Source: Bacteroidales bacterium (GTDB lineage: Bacteria > Bacteroidota > Bacteroidia > Bacteroidales > UBA932). From it: 57,561 nt of DNA. Under the pieces are notes generated by a model. The model was not told the origin of the DNA. It worked only from the letters and a program-made list of their open reading frames with translations, and did not search any database. The stretch spans positions 1 through 57,561 of the forward strand of contig JAGBVU010000009.1 of assembly GCA_017630155.1 (NCBI GenBank), read 5' to 3'. The position numbers and the translations under genes were made by a program. The first letter of the stretch is position 1. The number at the start of each line of letters is the position of its first letter. Below are positions 1-9,238 of this stretch, piece by piece.

Positions 1-143
1 AGTGTTCTTAGCCCATTCTCCGTTTGTCGCTCAGTCCACCCTGTAAACACTGTTACCTCATTGATAACAGCATCTACAGAGGTGTACTCACAATCAAACA
101 GATCGTTGGAGGTTTCATTTTCTTCTACAAAATCCTCAATCAT
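1..143 (-). CDS. 5' part of junction-spanning hypothetical protein
   Basis: This is the beginning of the gene whose remainder is at 57189-57420. The ATG is at 143-141 and overlaps the stop of its own downstream neighbour in an ATGA arrangement. Read on the minus strand through base 1 and on into 57420, the frame stays open and gives one protein of 124 residues starting MIEDFVEENETSNDLFD. The same bases appear again at 57421-57561 because the contig ends overlap. No function is recognised; it lies between the lysis genes and the DGR. Confidence 0.75.
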   Translation of the reverse strand, partial: MIEDFVEENETSNDLFDCEYTSVDAVINEVTVFTGWTERQTENGLRT

Positions 144-568
144 AGATCCGTTGGAATGTTATAGGTTTCACAATCGGCATCCACCATAGCACGGATAGCC
201 AGGCGATCTTTCAGGAACTCCTGATAAGGGATCTTTGCATCCTCTGGGAGCAAACCAAGCTCTGCACTCTGGTACTCGTTCACCAGCTTGCTCTCAGTCT
301 TAGCTGGGTATTTTGCAGTGAGCAGCGTGCCGAAAATGTTATCAGCAGTCTTTGGGTACTCTACTCTGAGGCTGTCATACTGTACCATAGTGCCAGTAGC
401 CTCTTTCTCATCGGTTACGATCTCAATACCTCCGTGCTCATCCTCCTTAACAAGCACTGTGGTAATGTTGTGGTTGTACAGGAATGTACCCTGTCCGTTG
501 TTCAGATTATCAATAACGGCTGGCGTTTCCTTAGCCAACAGCCCTGTAGTCAAAGCATTTCTTTCCAT
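140..568 (-). CDS. Hypothetical protein, 142 aa
   Basis: A 142-residue acidic protein of unknown function. It has no signal peptide, membrane segment or clear motif. The start overlaps the last 38 bases of the reverse transcriptase gene, and its stop overlaps the ATG of the junction-spanning gene, so it is translationally linked to both. I considered that it might be the DGR accessory protein Avd because it sits next to the RT. Avd proteins are short, basic, four-helix bundles, and this one has a beta-rich, acidic character instead. It may be a virion or lysis-module protein. Confidence 0.7.
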   Translation of the reverse strand: MERNALTTGLLAKETPAVIDNLNNGQGTFLYNHNITTVLVKEDEHGGIEIVTDEKEATGTMVQYDSLRVEYPKTADNIFGTLLTAKYPAKTESKLVNEYQSAELGLLPEDAKIPYQEFLKDRLAIRAMVDADCETYNIPTDL

Positions 569-1745
569 TGTTTATACAATTATTAAATATGAATTTACTA
601 TGTTCCTCCGAGCATCTGATTATCCAGCCATATTCAGATGGAAAGAGGTGTTTAATCGCTGTTTCATCGTTGATCTCATATTGTTTCTGTACCTTTTTGA
701 GCTTTATATAGAATCGCTTTAGAATACCTTTCCTCAGCAGGATCCCATAGTGATTTTGCACAAAACCTACATAATCAATACTACGAGCATCAACAGGGAA
801 GATCTGCCAGTTCGGTTTTATCTCCACTTTCAGCTCAGCAGCCAGGTAAAGCCCCATCATATCCAGGATAAAATGCAGTGCCTCCTTGCTTTCGCATAGC
901 ATCACCATATCATCCATATATCGGAAATAGTAGAACTTAACCCCATACTTTGCCATCACAATCTTACTCAGTTCCTCCTTAACCCAGTGATCAAAATATG
1001 CCAGGTAGAGGTTAGCCAGGTATTGACTGGTAAAGTTTCCGATAGGCAAACCCTTTTCTTTACCGTTACTATCTATAATCTTATCCAACAGCCTCAGCAG
1101 TTGCTCATCAGCTATGCCATAGCGTATGATCTTTTTCAGTGCCGAGTGATCTACATTGTCATAGAACTTTCTTATGTCTATCTTTAGGCAGTAGCGTGTT
1201 CCTTTCCTATCCGTTATCAGAGCAGTATGCACATCCTCCATACATTTGTGAATACCACGCCCCTTGATACAGGCGTATGTGTTTCCGATAAACAGGTTAG
1301 TCCAGTATCGCCCCATCACATTGATAATACAGTGGTGAACAATCCTATCAGGATAGAAAGGAGCTATTATAATCACCCTTTCCTTAGGATCTTTAATCAC
1401 CTTTACCCTGTACTCTCCAGGTGTATAAGTTTCATTCCTGAGCATCCAGTAGAGATCATCCAGATTCTCCAGAAGATTCTCATTGAATTTCCTTATTTCA
1501 GTGCGATCACCTTTGCCTTTCTGAGCGTTGTATTGAGCCTTACACAGATTTTCATTACTGTATAACAGGTGATAGATATTCTTTACTTTCTTGCCTGGTG
1601 AATCATAGAATTTGCCTGTATCTCCTATGTAATAACCGCAATCATCGTAATCAGAATATATACCTGTTATGTCCTGATATGTGCAATACTTTCCACTCAT
1701 AATGTGCCGTTGGTCTAAAACGGAGCTTTCAATTACCTTACTCAC
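531..1745 (-). CDS. DGR-type reverse transcriptase
   Basis: Reverse transcriptase of a diversity-generating retroelement. In such systems the RT copies the template-repeat RNA with errors at adenines, and the cDNA replaces the variable repeat of a target gene. Visible motifs are LKIDIRKFYDNVDH (about residues 187-200, catalytic Asp), GLPIGNFTSQ (232-241, the SQ form typical of DGR RTs) and RYMDDM (275-280, catalytic YMDD). At 404 residues it has the length of compact DGR RTs and lacks maturase or endonuclease domains. The order target, TR, RT on one strand is the classic DGR order. The start at 1745 or an internal Met at residue 16 are both possible. No Avd gene was identified. Confidence 0.95.
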   Translation of the reverse strand: MSKVIESSVLDQRHIMSGKYCTYQDITGIYSDYDDCGYYIGDTGKFYDSPGKKVKNIYHLLYSNENLCKAQYNAQKGKGDRTEIRKFNENLLENLDDLYWMLRNETYTPGEYRVKVIKDPKERVIIIAPFYPDRIVHHCIINVMGRYWTNLFIGNTYACIKGRGIHKCMEDVHTALITDRKGTRYCLKIDIRKFYDNVDHSALKKIIRYGIADEQLLRLLDKIIDSNGKEKGLPIGNFTSQYLANLYLAYFDHWVKEELSKIVMAKYGVKFYYFRYMDDMVMLCESKEALHFILDMMGLYLAAELKVEIKPNWQIFPVDARSIDYVGFVQNHYGILLRKGILKRFYIKLKKVQKQYEINDETAIKHLFPSEYGWIIRCSEEHSKFIFNNCINNGKKCFDYRAVG

Positions 1746-1855
1746 ACCGATCTAACTTATATTATTTTACCAGCTACCAGCGTACCGATAGCCCCTGTGT
1801 GGTAAGGTTGTGGTGTTCAACAGTCTATATCTTATTGTAAGGAAAACCACGGTAA

Positions 1856-1962
1856 AAGCGGAACCCAATGTTCGCATTCGCATTCGAGGAGCGATTATTC
1901 GTATTCAGATAACCGAAACCCGCATTCGCACCATTATTCGCATTAGCAGACAGGAGGGCACC
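1856..1962 (-). repeat. DGR template repeat (TR)
   Basis: Non-coding repeat of 107 bp between the RT gene and the first target gene. It matches VR1 (2059-2165) with 10 mismatches and VR2 (45730-45836) with 12. All 22 mismatches fall where the plus strand has T, which is A in the coding orientation, the signature of adenine mutagenesis. Translated in the target frame it would encode mostly Asn codons (AAT) at the variable sites. Its edge toward the RT differs from both VRs (TTTTACC against TTGTGCC in coding sense), as expected for IMH* against IMH. The rest of 1746-2045 holds no gene I can support and is presumably part of the TR RNA and its flanks. Confidence 0.95.
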
Positions 1963-2045
1963 CCTGAACACCACAACCCATTATTTCAAAGAATTTCAAT
2001 CAACACATTTTTTCGTTGCTCCGTGCATTGAGTTTTGCAGTCCGT

Positions 2046-3407
2046 TTAATTACGGCACAAGCGGAACCCAATGTGCGCATTCGCATACGAGGAGCGATCA
2101 TTCGTATACAGACAACCGAAACCCGCACCCGCACCAGTAGTCGCAGTAGCAGACAGGAGGGCACCATACCAGCCAGAGGCTGTTGTTCCAGGGTGATAGA
2201 AATAATCACATCCACCCTTGTTGGAGCTTCCACCTATAGCATCTGGGAACGAGTAGCCCTTTGTGGATATACCAAAAGTTTTGATATACTCTGAGGAGCG
2301 AGGCAGATTTGTGATAGCTACATATCCATCAGGCACGGTTGTAGCACTATCTGAGTGAGAGGTGAACTTAGTTGGATCCTCACACACATACGCTGTACTC
2401 CTGGCTTCTGCTGAATCTGGAGAGTGATAGATAAGCACATCATCAGCAAGCATCCAGAGATATTCAAAAGGCACCTCAAAGCCTCTGTACGATGTAACCT
2501 GTACTACCTTATCGCCACCAGTCCAGCCCTTGATCGTGTAGGAAACCTTACCAGTGTTGTTACCCAGAACAGCAGTAACGCCACCAGGCACGAAAGGCTT
2601 GTAACCACCCCAGGTATTCCACTGATCGCCATTCACGCTACAGCCAGCACCAAGTCCTCCCTGGTGGAAACCATCTGCTGTGAGTGTTTCAGTGTATGTG
2701 TCCTGGCAATGGAGTGAAGCATACTCAATCCTCTGGAGCCAGGCGATAGTGTTGTAGGCTCTATAGGCTCCGTGGTGTGTGCCGTTCTTGCAGTACGGTC
2801 TTACACCAGCCTTACTGATAGAGGTACGCCCCATTCCGAGCTGAGAGTTATAGGTGCCATCCTTAGAGGCATCCGAGCTACCAGCTCCACCCCTGAACTG
2901 GGCAGCGTTGGCAGTGTAGATAACATAGCCGTTAGCATCCCTGGCAATCTCATTACCATCCCAGGTAAGGAAACAGCCTGATACAGCCACGCTGTTTGTG
3001 AGGTCAATAGTTGAAAACCACGGAGCAATAGTTTTACGCTCCAGCTTGATAAAGCCAGGCAGAGGGTACTCAGAGATCGCATAGATCCACTTAGTGCCAG
3101 AGATCTCCAAACGGAAATACATTTCTGGTACCTCCAGCATAACATTACCATCCGTTGTGTCAAGTTTGGCAGCAGCTCCACCATCCTTTTTACGGCTGTC
3201 GTTCTGGTGTAGATAATACTTAACTGAGCCATCTGTGTTTTCCACAAATCGCCTGAGCTTTGCCTGAATAGGCAGTGTACGGTGCAAGTCCAAATTACCT
3301 ACTCTGGTGAGCTTGTAATCGGTGCTTGTGAAATCACCTTGTACCCCATACCACATATCGTAAGGGTACTGTGGCTTAGTGTTGCCACTTCCAAGTAATA
3401 ATCCCAT
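2046..3407 (-). CDS. DGR target 1: C-type-lectin-like tail tip or receptor-binding protein
   Basis: A 453-residue protein whose last 35 or so residues are encoded by VR1. The C-terminal half has the features of DGR target lectin folds: many aromatic and Gly residues, LPRSSEYIKTFG, and the terminal GFRLC motif. The N-terminal part has beta-rich fibre-like sequence. It lies directly downstream of the tail operon and upstream of TR and RT. By analogy with DGR phages it is the virion protein that contacts the host surface, so VR1 would retarget adsorption. It has its own promoter candidate (3447-3454) under a 17-bp operator, so it can be expressed apart from the tail operon. The receptor cannot be predicted. 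Confidence 0.9.
   Translation of the reverse strand: MGLLLGSGNTKPQYPYDMWYGVQGDFTSTDYKLTRVGNLDLHRTLPIQAKLRRFVENTDGSVKYYLHQNDSRKKDGGAAAKLDTTDGNVMLEVPEMYFRLEISGTKWIYAISEYPLPGFIKLERKTIAPWFSTIDLTNSVAVSGCFLTWDGNEIARDANGYVIYTANAAQFRGGAGSSDASKDGTYNSQLGMGRTSISKAGVRPYCKNGTHHGAYRAYNTIAWLQRIEYASLHCQDTYTETLTADGFHQGGLGAGCSVNGDQWNTWGGYKPFVPGGVTAVLGNNTGKVSYTIKGWTGGDKVVQVTSYRGFEVPFEYLWMLADDVLIYHSPDSAEARSTAYVCEDPTKFTSHSDSATTVPDGYVAITNLPRSSEYIKTFGISTKGYSFPDAIGGSSNKGGCDYFYHPGTTASGWYGALLSATATTGAGAGFGCLYTNDRSSYANAHIGFRLCRN
2059..2165 (-). repeat. DGR variable repeat 1 (VR1)
   Basis: The 3' end of the target gene 2046-3407, 107 bp, copied from the TR. The coding sense ends GFRLC-RN-stop just after the repeat. Ten substitutions separate it from TR, all at template adenines. 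The plus strand just beyond the repeat (2041-2056) has a small inverted repeat CCGT/ACGG around TTAATT, a weak candidate for the hairpin found after the VR in some DGRs. Confidence 0.95.
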
Positions 3408-3446
3408 ATTGGTATTGAATTAAATGTTTACTTAGTAAATCAACTG

Positions 3447-3478
3447 CAAATATAATAAATCTGTGTCTGACAAACACA
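3447..3478 (-). promoter_or_regulatory. Promoter and 17-bp operator of the DGR unit
   Basis: Read leftward, the box TATATTTG (3454-3447) fits the Bacteroides -7 consensus TAnnTTTG. Seven bases upstream of it lies the near-palindrome TGTGTCTGACAAACACA (3462-3478, plus strand), which covers the spacer and the place of the -33 box. The same geometry occurs at 38728-38759 and 51609-51640. A second palindrome, TTTACTTAGTAAA (3427-3439), is in the leader. A repressor bound here would shut off the target, the TR and the RT. Confidence 0.7.
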
Positions 3479-3505
3479 CTTTTAAGCAAAGAAAGAAGCT
3501 CACCA

Positions 3506-3519
3506 GGCTTAAATAAGCC
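3506..3519 (-). terminator. Weak hairpin at end of tail operon
   Basis: GGCTTAAATAAGCC forms a short hairpin followed, on the minus strand, by a pyrimidine-rich stretch. It sits after the 77-residue membrane protein and before the DGR promoter. The stem is only 5-6 bp, so termination may be partial. Confidence 0.35.
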
Positions 3520-3542
3520 CATAGTTCCTATGTTCACCTGGT

Positions 3543-3776
3543 TTAAGCACCTCCTTTCCATATAAAATATATCACCAAACACTGGAGCATTTGCCCCACC
3601 AATCCACCCAGGAGAGTAGCAGCGAGATCCAGCCAATCCCACTTACCGCCCCAGGCACGATCCTTATACTCCATTCCAGCAGCCAGCCCTGCCACGAATA
3701 GAATTGTCAGGAGAAAAGCACAGGGTACAGCGTACCCAAAGTGCTTTAATCGGTTGCTTTCAGTTATCCATTTCAT
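3543..3776 (-). CDS. Small two-helix membrane protein
   Basis: A 77-residue protein with two hydrophobic helices (about residues 14-34 and 50-73) joined by a charged loop, EYKDRAWGGKWDWLD. The loop-helix pattern, acidic and Arg residues followed by D-W-x-D and a Gly-rich helix, recalls VanZ-like proteins and occurs often in Bacteroidales phages, but the function is unknown. It is last in the tail operon, next to the tail tip gene (2-base gap). A lysis or superinfection role is possible but not shown. Confidence 0.65.
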   Translation of the reverse strand: MKWITESNRLKHFGYAVPCAFLLTILFVAGLAAGMEYKDRAWGGKWDWLDLAATLLGGLVGQMLQCLVIYFIWKGGA

Positions 3777-3778
3777 AA

Positions 3779-6700
3779 CTAATAGAGTTTATACCACCAG
3801 TTAGGATCCATAATCATAAATACGCATGAGCCATCATTTCTGGAGGAATCATCTGAGATATAGATAATGAATGAGGTTGTAGTTTTTGTTCCTATGGTAG
3901 GCTTCATTTCGTTATCTCCTATACCAGTCGCAAAGACAAAATAGCCAGAGGGCAGAGAGTCTGATTTCATTGTGAGGGTATAATAACCCTCTCCTGATCT
4001 GGTAACGCTCATCATTGTAGATAGGCTCTTACCATTATACCAGTAACCTGACAGGTAGGGGCTTGTACCTCCGTTTAATGTACCCATTGCGATCATCATA
4101 GGGTGTCTGCCGATTGCGTTGGACTGCATAAACTGCTGATAGCCGAATCTGCCAGTAACATCCCACCTTGCTACCACATCGTAGGTTTTATTATTGTAGG
4201 TTTTTGGTAGCTCAAAACAGGTAAACTCAGCAGCACACTGAGGCGGTATTACAACATAATAGTTTGTGGCATCGCCTCCTATGGTAGCATCTGTAGTTGT
4301 TCCTCCTGAGGAGTTCTGTGTGATTCCAAAAGCAGTAACATAAACATAATAAGAAGCACCGCCAAACGGAGAGTTGTTGTACAACCTACACACCTTACCT
4401 ACATCCTCTTTCTCGTGTCCTAACGAAATATACTTAGTAGAGGTTTGTGCTGGAAGATAGAATAGGTTTACATCAGAGAAATTACCAGTGTAGCCTGTTG
4501 AGAGCTGCATGGTACCCTTTAATCTGATAGAACCATTCACACCATCCATATAGATACTACCATCCTGGCTCTCCAGTCGGTTGTTCCTGAATACCCAGCC
4601 AGCTATGTTTGCACCCTCAGCCAAAAGGAGCTGGGTTGCCACTTGCTCAAACTGAGATCCAAAAGTATTCCAGTATGTGGTATTTGTCGGTACCTTACCA
4701 GAGAAAGTACCAGCATCCACACGAGCTACATAGTACACTCCGTTGTACTTGACTGCATCCACACGGGCAGAGGTACCGTAGTAGGTTTTGCTACTATCAT
4801 AGGTACCCTGGAAAGTAAGAGCTGGACTATCTCCCTTATCGCCCTTATCTCCCTTATCGCCTTTATCTCCCTTATCACCTTTTGAGCCAGTTACACAGAT
4901 CGCTGCTGTGGTTGAGCTGGTACCATTGGTGTAGGTAATAATTGAGCGTGTCCAGATATACTTTTTATCTTCCCACTCAGGGCGTGTGGTACTCCAGGAT
5001 CCACCGAGCAAAGAGGTAGCAGAGGTAGATAGGTAGTATTGCTCCACGATAGAAGATACACCAACGCCATCACCACCAGTTGCACCAGTACCTCCAGTGA
5101 TACAGGCAGCTTTAGTTGTGCTGGTACTACCATCTGAATATGTTATTTTGGTACGGCTCCAGATATACTTTTTATCCTCCCATTCAGGAGCTGTTGTTTG
5201 CCATCCAGAGGTAGGTGCTGTAGTATTTGAGGTGCTGATAGCATACTCCACATCTACAAGCGTTACAGCCTTTCCATCCTTACCATCATACGGATTCACC
5301 CTCACAGGTTTACTCCAGTTCTGTATGAGAGAATCAGCATCGCCATTCATTACCTTTGTAATATCGGATAACGGCAAAGCTCCGTTCAGGATCCTTATAT
5401 CATCAAACAATACGGTGGATCCAAACATATTATCATCATACAGAGAGAAACCCACTGGGTGCTCACTCAGGTTTGCCGAATGAAGCAGCACTCCATTCTT
5501 GAACACAGATACGGTGCGATCATTGAAGCGGAAAGCCAGGTGTAGCCAGGTGTTAGCTGTTACATCTATGCTATTCTCCTCATAATCCCTACCATTGTAG
5601 CCGTTGAACATCCATTTAATCTGCCTCTGGTCTGTCTTGATCCAGAAGCACAAAGTGAAGCTCTCACCGAAAGGCAAATCATACGGTATGCGTGCCTCTC
5701 CGTTTCCAGTAAGTTGCAAGGCAGCCCTATACCAACCATCTTTCCAGTGATCTTCAACAAAAGAGGCATTCTTTCCGAGTATAGCATCATAGCCATTGCC
5801 TGAAAGGTCAGCAGCAGTAGTTTCTTCATCCCAAACCTCATCCATAGTGATAGGCACATAAACCTGTGTCTTATCTACTATGCCAGATTTCTTAGCCATA
5901 GTGCACCAGACATATTCCAGTTCACCAGGTGTAGGCATTACCGTACTCCATCCAGCAGGCTCCGTTGCAGTTTGATTCAGTTCTGGAGGCTCAGTAGTAG
6001 ATCCGTTCTTAGCGTACCTGTATTCAAAGTATTCTCCAGCAGCAGCATCGGTACCAGCCGATCCTGAATCACCTTTGATCTTTGCCCAGGTGTACCTTGT
6101 AGGATCATCGCTATCCATCTGCTCATAGTCCGTATATTGTCCTATGTAGCTACCAGGCTCCTCACCATTGCCAGCAGTAAACGACAAACCGCCATCATTG
6201 GAATACTTGATATGGAGGTAAGTTGTCCTACCATCCTCTCCTGGCTCTCCAGGGATTCCTTGCTCTCCCTTTGTGTCGCTCCAGGTGTACTTAGCTGGAT
6301 CATCGCTATCTGTGGCTATCTGATCCACATACAAACCAAGCCATCTACCAGGCGTTTCTCCGTTGCCAGCAGTGAAAGTCTTACCGCCATCATCAGAGTA
6401 TTTCTTATGGAGATAGCTGCTCTTTCCAGCCTCTCCCTGGATCTTACCCACATTGCTCCAGCTTGTACCAGTCCAGATATACAGATAACCATCCAAGAGG
6501 TAAGCATCGCCATTCTCGTTGCCTGTGGCAGGGAGCTGGGAAACGCTGGTAACTGTACCCTTGATAGTGATACTGGTACCATCAGCACCTCTAACACGGA
6601 AAGGAGTACCCCAGGTGCCATCAGCTATAGTTTTGGCTGTCTTAATACTCATCCATACCACACTCTCTGTAGATTCAGTGTGCCAGCCATTTGTATTGCC

Positions 6701-9238
6701 ACTGCCTGTAGGTGTAGCTGGCTTGCTCTGGCTGTCATTGTAGGTATAGAATACCGAGTTACCTGTTTCACCCTTGCTACCCTTAGCGATCACAGCCCAG
6801 TACACCGAGTTTGTAGGAGCATTGCCAGCCGTTGGATTGGCATTGATATAGCGATAGGTACAGGTTTCACCTCCGTTGGTATAGTCCACCTCATCACCAG
6901 GGTAATATACATAGTTTGAGTTATAGGTACCACGATATACGCCCAGGTGTGAGGTATCGCCAGACTGAGATAGCAACCTAACATTTTTCAGCGTAAGCTG
7001 CCCCTTTGCAGTAACACCCCAGTCTATGCAACTATTGGAATCGCCTATTCTGAACTTGTTACCATCCAGATCCAGGTAGCACTCACCATCCGAGGTTACG
7101 ATCTTACCTGTGGTGATAGTGTTTCCGTTAATCCTGGTGAAACCGTATGTGGTTACAAAATCCCTGAAACCATCCTCATAGAGAGAGGAGAGAATGCCGA
7201 CCTGGAAATAATAGTTATTTGGATCATCCGTAGGCTCAAATTTGAGCTGCTTCTGTGTCAGGTGCCAAACACCACTATCGCCAGTCTTAGAGCACTTAGC
7301 AAACAGGTAGTAACCTCCAGAATTTGCCATAGTAAACTCCGAGGCTCCCATGCTCCACTGCCTTACGCCATCCTCCTCTACAGAGAGGTGTGCAAGCACG
7401 CCAGCAGAAGCATTGAGGCGGTTGCCCAGTCCGCTAACATTCGGCTCCAGCACCACATCAATGAGTACAAACTGCTGGCTCTTTGAGCCTACAGTGAGCA
7501 TATTGGTATCAATGGAGTTAGGGCGTATGTTCTCAGGATCAAAGTAGCCATCGGTATCATACACCATGTTACGCAGCTCCTCAGTGGTACGCCAGCCCTT
7601 TCTGGCTTTGTTAAGATCCCTCAGGCGGTTATTCTCTATGATCTGGTTGTGCTTGATAACATCTACCACGGTCTGGCTGTACACGGATATAGCCGTAACA
7701 TCAGAGAGGGTTAAGGCGTAATCATGTTCCAGTAGGAGGTTACGGCTCACTTTCTGGATCCTGATATTCTTTTCTATACCAAACCTGGTATCTCGTACAG
7801 GCACATAATCACCCACCTTGAATACGGTTGTATCGCTATCCTCTGGCAGAGAATCCACGAAATACTTTCTATCCAGTGTGAGCTGGTATTGTGCCCTGGC
7901 TTGCTTCATATAGAGAAAATCATCATAGCCAGCATACCAGAGATCTTCTTCTGCTGCCTGTTCGTAGCTCTCAGGGAGGTTTATATCAGTGATCTTGTAC
8001 TTATCGCCTATAGAGATCCTGAATGCCTCATTTGTGCCTGTAGTAGGAATGGTTAAGCCTCTCTCATCAGTAAAAGGAATCAGCTTGAATTTCTTTTCTG
8101 AATGGATATAGCCACCCTCAGCAGCTATTTCAAACTGCTGTCCTGCCAGCTTACCAGAAATGAAATTGATCTTTGCAGTCACCCCAGAGATAAGGTACTT
8201 TGTTCCCTCAGCATCCTTTTCGCAAAGGTCAAAATCCATCGTATTATCTATGAAAGAGTTTACATCACCATCCACCAGAGCTGTAACCTCTCCAGTTCTG
8301 GTAGGGTGTATGTTGTCATACTCCTTTGAATCCTCATCACTGCCCAGCATTTCCCTCAGCTCTGCATCCTCAAAGTAGCGTTTAGCATCATCATCAATGC
8401 CGATATATTCACTCTCTGCTGGAATTACGGTACCATCTGCCAGGGTGTGCTCCTTTTTATTGAGCCTCTTAGGATATGGAAGCTGGAGCCTTTCAGAGTA
8501 GCCCCTATAGCCACTCCTGATATTGGTTGTTCCACCCTCTACCCAGAGCCTGGTAATGATCGCCTTATCATCCACTTTCTCCTCTTTGAGCTTATAAAGT
8601 CCATTGCCTTTGCCCCACTCAAAGAAAGCATTTCCACCAGGAGGCACCACTTTAGAGCCAAACTTACCTATGTGGATCGTGCGTACACCGTTTGCCTGGG
8701 TAATGCGAAACTCCAGATTGAAATTCTCTTTGCTGCACAAAGTCTGGAGCACCTGGAGGCAGTTCTGCTTAGAAAACTGGAGCGTGATAGGCTCAGTGTC
8801 TGGGCAGTTCGCCTCATCAAATTTCCACAGTCCAGGGTAATCTCTCTCCACATTGTAGATAAGCACCTTAATAAAGTCCTGAATGGAGTAGGTGAGATCA
8901 AATGTGCTCTTTGTGGATTTTCCGTTTGCATCAGTGTTTCGGTACAGGCTTTTCATAAGCTCATACATCACACCGTAAAAGGTAGCCTCATAGGTGTAAT
9001 GAGTTTCAGAGAGCATTTCCCTGGCTGCTTTCGTTCTCAGGGTGTACTCCTCACCGAAAACCAGGATCTTATCCCCTTTTTCCAGGTTAATAAGATCTCT
9101 GGAAACAAAGGAGAGCTGTACATTATCATCACCCATAAGGGAGGTGTTTTGCACCGCAGATTTTACGGCACAAAACGGCTCCCTGGTTTGTAGTTGTACT
9201 TTCTCTCCGTTTCGTTTGATTATTTCAAAAGATCCCAT
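3779..9238 (-). CDS. Large tail tip protein with LamG and collagen-like segments
   Basis: An 1819-residue tail-associated protein. The N-terminal 550 or so residues have the character of a siphovirus tail hub (Tal-like), placed after the distal tail protein as expected. Downstream are fibre modules: two related repeats with YSxDGG and TAGNGE motifs (about 940-1060), short Gly-x-y runs, a LamG-like domain (about 1130-1300), two EWEDKKYIW modules (about 1345-1440), and a collagen-like GDK repeat (about 1451-1470) encoded by an 18-base DNA repeat at 4826-4885. The C-terminus after 1480 is probably the fibre tip. The LamG and other modules suggest binding to surface glycans. The start at 9238 overlaps the end of the distal tail gene by 19 bases. 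Confidence 0.85.
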   Translation of the reverse strand: MGSFEIIKRNGEKVQLQTREPFCAVKSAVQNTSLMGDDNVQLSFVSRDLINLEKGDKILVFGEEYTLRTKAAREMLSETHYTYEATFYGVMYELMKSLYRNTDANGKSTKSTFDLTYSIQDFIKVLIYNVERDYPGLWKFDEANCPDTEPITLQFSKQNCLQVLQTLCSKENFNLEFRITQANGVRTIHIGKFGSKVVPPGGNAFFEWGKGNGLYKLKEEKVDDKAIITRLWVEGGTTNIRSGYRGYSERLQLPYPKRLNKKEHTLADGTVIPAESEYIGIDDDAKRYFEDAELREMLGSDEDSKEYDNIHPTRTGEVTALVDGDVNSFIDNTMDFDLCEKDAEGTKYLISGVTAKINFISGKLAGQQFEIAAEGGYIHSEKKFKLIPFTDERGLTIPTTGTNEAFRISIGDKYKITDINLPESYEQAAEEDLWYAGYDDFLYMKQARAQYQLTLDRKYFVDSLPEDSDTTVFKVGDYVPVRDTRFGIEKNIRIQKVSRNLLLEHDYALTLSDVTAISVYSQTVVDVIKHNQIIENNRLRDLNKARKGWRTTEELRNMVYDTDGYFDPENIRPNSIDTNMLTVGSKSQQFVLIDVVLEPNVSGLGNRLNASAGVLAHLSVEEDGVRQWSMGASEFTMANSGGYYLFAKCSKTGDSGVWHLTQKQLKFEPTDDPNNYYFQVGILSSLYEDGFRDFVTTYGFTRINGNTITTGKIVTSDGECYLDLDGNKFRIGDSNSCIDWGVTAKGQLTLKNVRLLSQSGDTSHLGVYRGTYNSNYVYYPGDEVDYTNGGETCTYRYINANPTAGNAPTNSVYWAVIAKGSKGETGNSVFYTYNDSQSKPATPTGSGNTNGWHTESTESVVWMSIKTAKTIADGTWGTPFRVRGADGTSITIKGTVTSVSQLPATGNENGDAYLLDGYLYIWTGTSWSNVGKIQGEAGKSSYLHKKYSDDGGKTFTAGNGETPGRWLGLYVDQIATDSDDPAKYTWSDTKGEQGIPGEPGEDGRTTYLHIKYSNDGGLSFTAGNGEEPGSYIGQYTDYEQMDSDDPTRYTWAKIKGDSGSAGTDAAAGEYFEYRYAKNGSTTEPPELNQTATEPAGWSTVMPTPGELEYVWCTMAKKSGIVDKTQVYVPITMDEVWDEETTAADLSGNGYDAILGKNASFVEDHWKDGWYRAALQLTGNGEARIPYDLPFGESFTLCFWIKTDQRQIKWMFNGYNGRDYEENSIDVTANTWLHLAFRFNDRTVSVFKNGVLLHSANLSEHPVGFSLYDDNMFGSTVLFDDIRILNGALPLSDITKVMNGDADSLIQNWSKPVRVNPYDGKDGKAVTLVDVEYAISTSNTTAPTSGWQTTAPEWEDKKYIWSRTKITYSDGSTSTTKAACITGGTGATGGDGVGVSSIVEQYYLSTSATSLLGGSWSTTRPEWEDKKYIWTRSIITYTNGTSSTTAAICVTGSKGDKGDKGDKGDKGDKGDSPALTFQGTYDSSKTYYGTSARVDAVKYNGVYYVARVDAGTFSGKVPTNTTYWNTFGSQFEQVATQLLLAEGANIAGWVFRNNRLESQDGSIYMDGVNGSIRLKGTMQLSTGYTGNFSDVNLFYLPAQTSTKYISLGHEKEDVGKVCRLYNNSPFGGASYYVYVTAFGITQNSSGGTTTDATIGGDATNYYVVIPPQCAAEFTCFELPKTYNNKTYDVVARWDVTGRFGYQQFMQSNAIGRHPMMIAMGTLNGGTSPYLSGYWYNGKSLSTMMSVTRSGEGYYTLTMKSDSLPSGYFVFATGIGDNEMKPTIGTKTTTSFIIYISDDSSRNDGSCVFMIMDPNWWYKLY

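Noticed and set aside
140-568. Gene beside the RT as the DGR accessory protein Avd
   Set aside because: The product is acidic and beta-rich, without the small basic four-helix pattern of Avd. No other Avd candidate was seen close to the RT.
531-1745. RT as part of a retron or group II intron
   Set aside because: A TR with two adenine-mutated VRs is present, and there is no maturase domain, intron end or msr-msd structure.
2041-2056. Strong post-VR hairpin like that of the Bordetella phage DGR
   Set aside because: Only a 4-bp stem (CCGT/ACGG) with a 6-base loop is present and nothing like it follows VR2, so it cannot be called with confidence.
1810-2294. Plus-strand open frames over the TR and VR1
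   Set aside because: They arise from the Arg-rich reading of the Asn-rich template on the other strand, overlap the target gene, and have no leader or neighbour support.
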